DNA from: Physocladia obscura
Taxonomy: Eukaryota; Chytridiomycota; Chytridiomycetes; Chytridiales; Chytriomycetaceae
Assembly (NCBI GenBank): GCA_027596945.1
Contig: JADGJH010001149.1
Span: 1-11,648 of the forward strand
Length of the DNA stretch: 11,648 bases
Direction: 5' to 3'
Under the pieces are notes generated by a model. The model searched no databases. It worked only from the letters and a program-made list of their open reading frames with translations, and had not been told where the DNA came from. Both the position numbers and the translations under genes were made by a program. Below are positions 9,908 to 11,648 of the stretch, in pieces (position 1 is the stretch's first letter; every line of letters begins with the position of its first letter).

Positions 9908-9935
9908 GTAAGTTTGTTGTTGTAGACCTGTTGAG
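9908..9935 (+). other. 28-nt GT...AG segment whose removal restores frame
   Basis: It begins GTAAGTTTG and ends CTGTTGAG. Taking out these 28 bases joins two stretches of the second membrane domain in the phase that both sides require, giving SYLLIFPDTFFVVQFAIL, and it avoids a TGA at 9952-9954. At 28 nt it is much shorter than the other introns here (47-95 nt). It could be an intron shortened by deletion in a dying gene, an ordinary insertion that happens to look like an intron, or a genuine ultra-short intron. Confidence 0.4.
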
Positions 9936-11394
9936 TATTTCCTGATACATTCTTCGTTGTCCAATTTGCCATCCTATTCATTGTGGCTTTTGTTGTATTC
10001 AATTATTTCCAGTCTTCGTATTGCGAAGTTCGCCGTTTGAGTTCTGTAATGCGTTCTGCTTTATCTGCATATGTCATTGAGAGTATGCTAGGAGTCTCCA
10101 CTATCAAAGCATATGGCGCACAGGAATTCTTTGTGCGCCGCCAACATGACAAGCTGGATGTTCGTAATCAATAATATTTGATTCTGACCAGTTTATCTCC
10201 ATGGCTCAGTTTGAGACTTAGTTTGTTGGGTGCAACTGTGATTTTACTCTTGATATTCCTTGGAACTAGTGGATCTATAAGTGGATCTTTGATTCGGTTA
10301 TCGCTTTCTGAAAGGTTTGGTTTATCCACGCTTGTTTTGACACTGCTAGCAAGACTTGGGGCTGCTGAGGCTGAGGTGTTTTATTATTATTATTTTCTTT
10401 TCTTTTCTTTTTCTCTGGAATGCCTAAATCGTTTTTATCACTTCAGTTCAATAGCGTCGAACGCATAAATCACTATGTTTATAACCTGCCTCATGAAGCT
10501 CCTCGCAAACTCCCATCAGATCTACCAAAAAGAAGCTGGCCGACAGCTGGCGCGATTGAGTTTGAGAATGTGACTTTGGCTTATGATACACGACCTGATA
10601 ATTTCGTGATTAAAAGCTTGAGTGCTACCATCCGCGGCGGTGAGAAAATTGGTGTTGTCGGCCGCACTGGTTCTGGGAAGTCATCGTTGATGAGCGCTAT
10701 TTTCCGTCTTTTGGAGCCAACTACTGGCCGTATTATCATTGACGGAGTTGGTGAGCTTATTCAAAAATTATTATTTATTTCAACCCAATTTGAACGTCAG
10801 ACATTTCAATCCTCGGTCTGGCTTCACTGAGATCGAGCTTGCAAATAATTTCCCAAGATCCAGTTCTCTTCAAGGGTACTACCAGAAGCAACCTAACGCT
10901 CAGTAGAGATTTCTCAGACAATGAAATTTGGGAAGTGCTTGATTTAGTTGGTTTGAAAGATTTTGTCTTGAGTCAGGACAGCAAGCTCGAATATTAAGTG
11001 GATGAAAACGGAAGCAGCATCTCTCTCGGACAGCGACAGCTCTTGTGTTTATGCAAGGCACTTCTCGCGCGTCCGCGTCTGCGTATTATGGACGAAGCGA
11101 CCGCATCCGTCGACCGCGAAGCCGATATGCGCATTCAGAAGGCGATTTCGACGCAGCTCAAGGACACGACTGTTTTGTGCATCGCACACAGACTCAATAC
11201 CGTCGCAGAGTTTGATCGCGTGATGGTGTTGGACGCTGGCGCATTGATTGAATTCGATTCCCCATAAGTATTGCTCGATAACGACGGAGGCGTGTTTGCG
11301 GAAATGGTGCTCGCGACTGGGAACTCGAATGCCACTCTTATTCGCAAGCTCGCTGGCGCTTGAAAACAAGTTTTTGGAAGTTTGCGGCATAATT

Positions 11395-11419
11395 ATTTTT
11401 ATTTTTATTTTTATTTTTT
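11395..11419. repeat. (ATTTTT)4 simple repeat
   Basis: Four tandem ATTTTT units run from 11395 to 11419, about 30 bases after the TGA of the ABC transporter pseudogene. Similar TTTTA-rich stretches occur inside the Vps1 introns (about 4612-4640 and 5137-5160), so such tracts are a general trait of non-coding DNA here. Confidence 0.8.
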
Positions 11420-11443
11420 AGTCTTTGCTTTAGAGGGAAGGAG

Positions 11444-11556
11444 ATGGTTTGTAATAACCGGCCGACTTTTCCTCAAGTTGTTTATGCACCCAGCCTACTT
11501 AGACTCGACGCTCGCGCTGCAATAAAGTTGCGTCAGTTACCACCAATGATTCACAG
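11444..11556 (+). CDS. Possible first exon of a gene running off the right edge
   Basis: ATG 11444 opens a frame of 37 codons plus two bases, ending at a donor-like CAG|GTAAAG at 11557. Base composition rises sharply compared with the flanking AT-rich DNA, as in the other exons of the window. The product would include PSLLRLDARAAIKLRQLPPM, an amphipathic Leu/Arg-rich stretch. Without splicing the frame stops at once (TAA 11558-11560). No family is recognised. The rest of the window (11557-11648) would then be intron. It could instead be an unrelated short open frame in the pseudogene's former 3' region. Confidence 0.3.
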
Positions 11557-11648
11557 GTAAAGATGTAGTGAAATTGAGATTAAGCATTTTTCCGGAAAAA
11601 AAAGAAAAAAAAAAGGAAACCATGCATCACAATTGTATAATTTTTTTT

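Larger units (their letters stand above)
7369..11363 (+). pseudogene. Decayed ABCC/MRP-type ABC transporter (non-processed pseudogene)
   Basis: ABCC transporters export conjugates and drugs using two six-helix membrane domains and two nucleotide-binding domains (NBDs). Recognisable order: N-terminal YSYWSLAWLNDLLQLGRKKP (exon 7369-7468), first membrane domain (7599-8460, with the WAVPVTLG and MKVIKYQALEESF segments), NBD1 (Walker A GPVGSGKSS, signature LSGGQRARV, Walker B DIFLLDDP, VTHQLHF), second membrane domain (9370-10375, with PLGRILSRMVDDV), and NBD2 (Walker A GRTGSGKSS, signature SLGQRQL, Walker B RIMDEATASVD), ending TGA 11361-11363. Introns fitting phase: 7681-7741, 7942-7995, 8273-8340 (GC-AG), 9313-9369, 9587-9649, 10376-10446, 10751-10800. 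Lesions: no sequence for the segment expected between 7468 and 7599; frameshift in the CCCC run near 7870; TAG 8486-8488 at the conserved FT-W Trp; frameshift with loss of the Q-loop region at 8705-8729; deletion with frameshift at 9075; TAG 9421; TAA 10172; TAA 10995; TAA 11265. Retained introns mean it was not a retrocopy. A functional gene would require these to be sequencing errors, which is unlikely beside clean neighbours. Confidence 0.9.

Noticed and set aside
7369..11363. Functional ABC transporter split into several genes or rescued by programmed frameshifts
   Set aside because: The lesions include deletions within NBD1 and stops at unrelated places in the domain order. No slippery-site pattern or reinitiation arrangement explains them together.
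1..11648. CRISPR arrays, transposons, tRNA or rRNA genes
   Set aside because: No regularly spaced repeats, transposase or reverse-transcriptase motifs, terminal inverted repeats, or tRNA/rRNA-like conserved segments were seen on either strand.

Overview
The window is AT-rich nuclear DNA from a eukaryote. It holds four multi-exon protein-coding loci with short spliceosomal introns (about 47-95 nt, GT-AG, T-rich) and the possible start of a fifth. The dynamin locus matches the fungal Vps1 type closely. The ion channel is a potassium-type cyclic-nucleotide-domain channel of the kind known from zoosporic fungi. I infer an early-diverging, flagellated (chytrid- or blastocladiomycete-like) fungus; the genus cannot be read from the sequence.

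Layout. 1-702: AT-rich sequence with no supportable gene. 703-1692 (+): three-exon gene for a 280-residue protein with a PH-like fold and a Ser/Pro-rich tail. 1848-3922 (-): five-exon gene for a 625-residue six-transmembrane channel with a potassium selectivity filter (TTTGYGD), C-linker and cyclic-nucleotide-binding domain. It converges on the PH gene and diverges from the next locus. 4020-6244 (+): seven exons encoding 580 residues of a Vps1-type dynamin, clean from the second part of the GTPase domain to the stop, but with no first exons. 6245-7368: intergenic, nothing recognised. 7369-11363 (+): an ABCC/MRP-type ABC transporter whose introns are still recognisable but whose reading frame carries five in-frame stops, three frameshifts or deletions and a missing N-terminal segment, so I call it a non-processed pseudogene. 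11444-11556 (+): a possible first exon of a gene running off the right edge.

The genes do not form an operon-like unit. Three points deserve attention. The Vps1 locus lacks its P-loop exons, and the break lies at a low-complexity tract only 97 bp from the divergent channel gene. The channel carries Tyr where the phosphate-binding Arg of cyclic-nucleotide-binding domains is expected. The decaying transporter contains only TAA and TAG as premature stops, while all four loci terminate with TGA. All exon joins were worked out by eye from splice signals, phase and family conservation; no alignment or transcript evidence was available.
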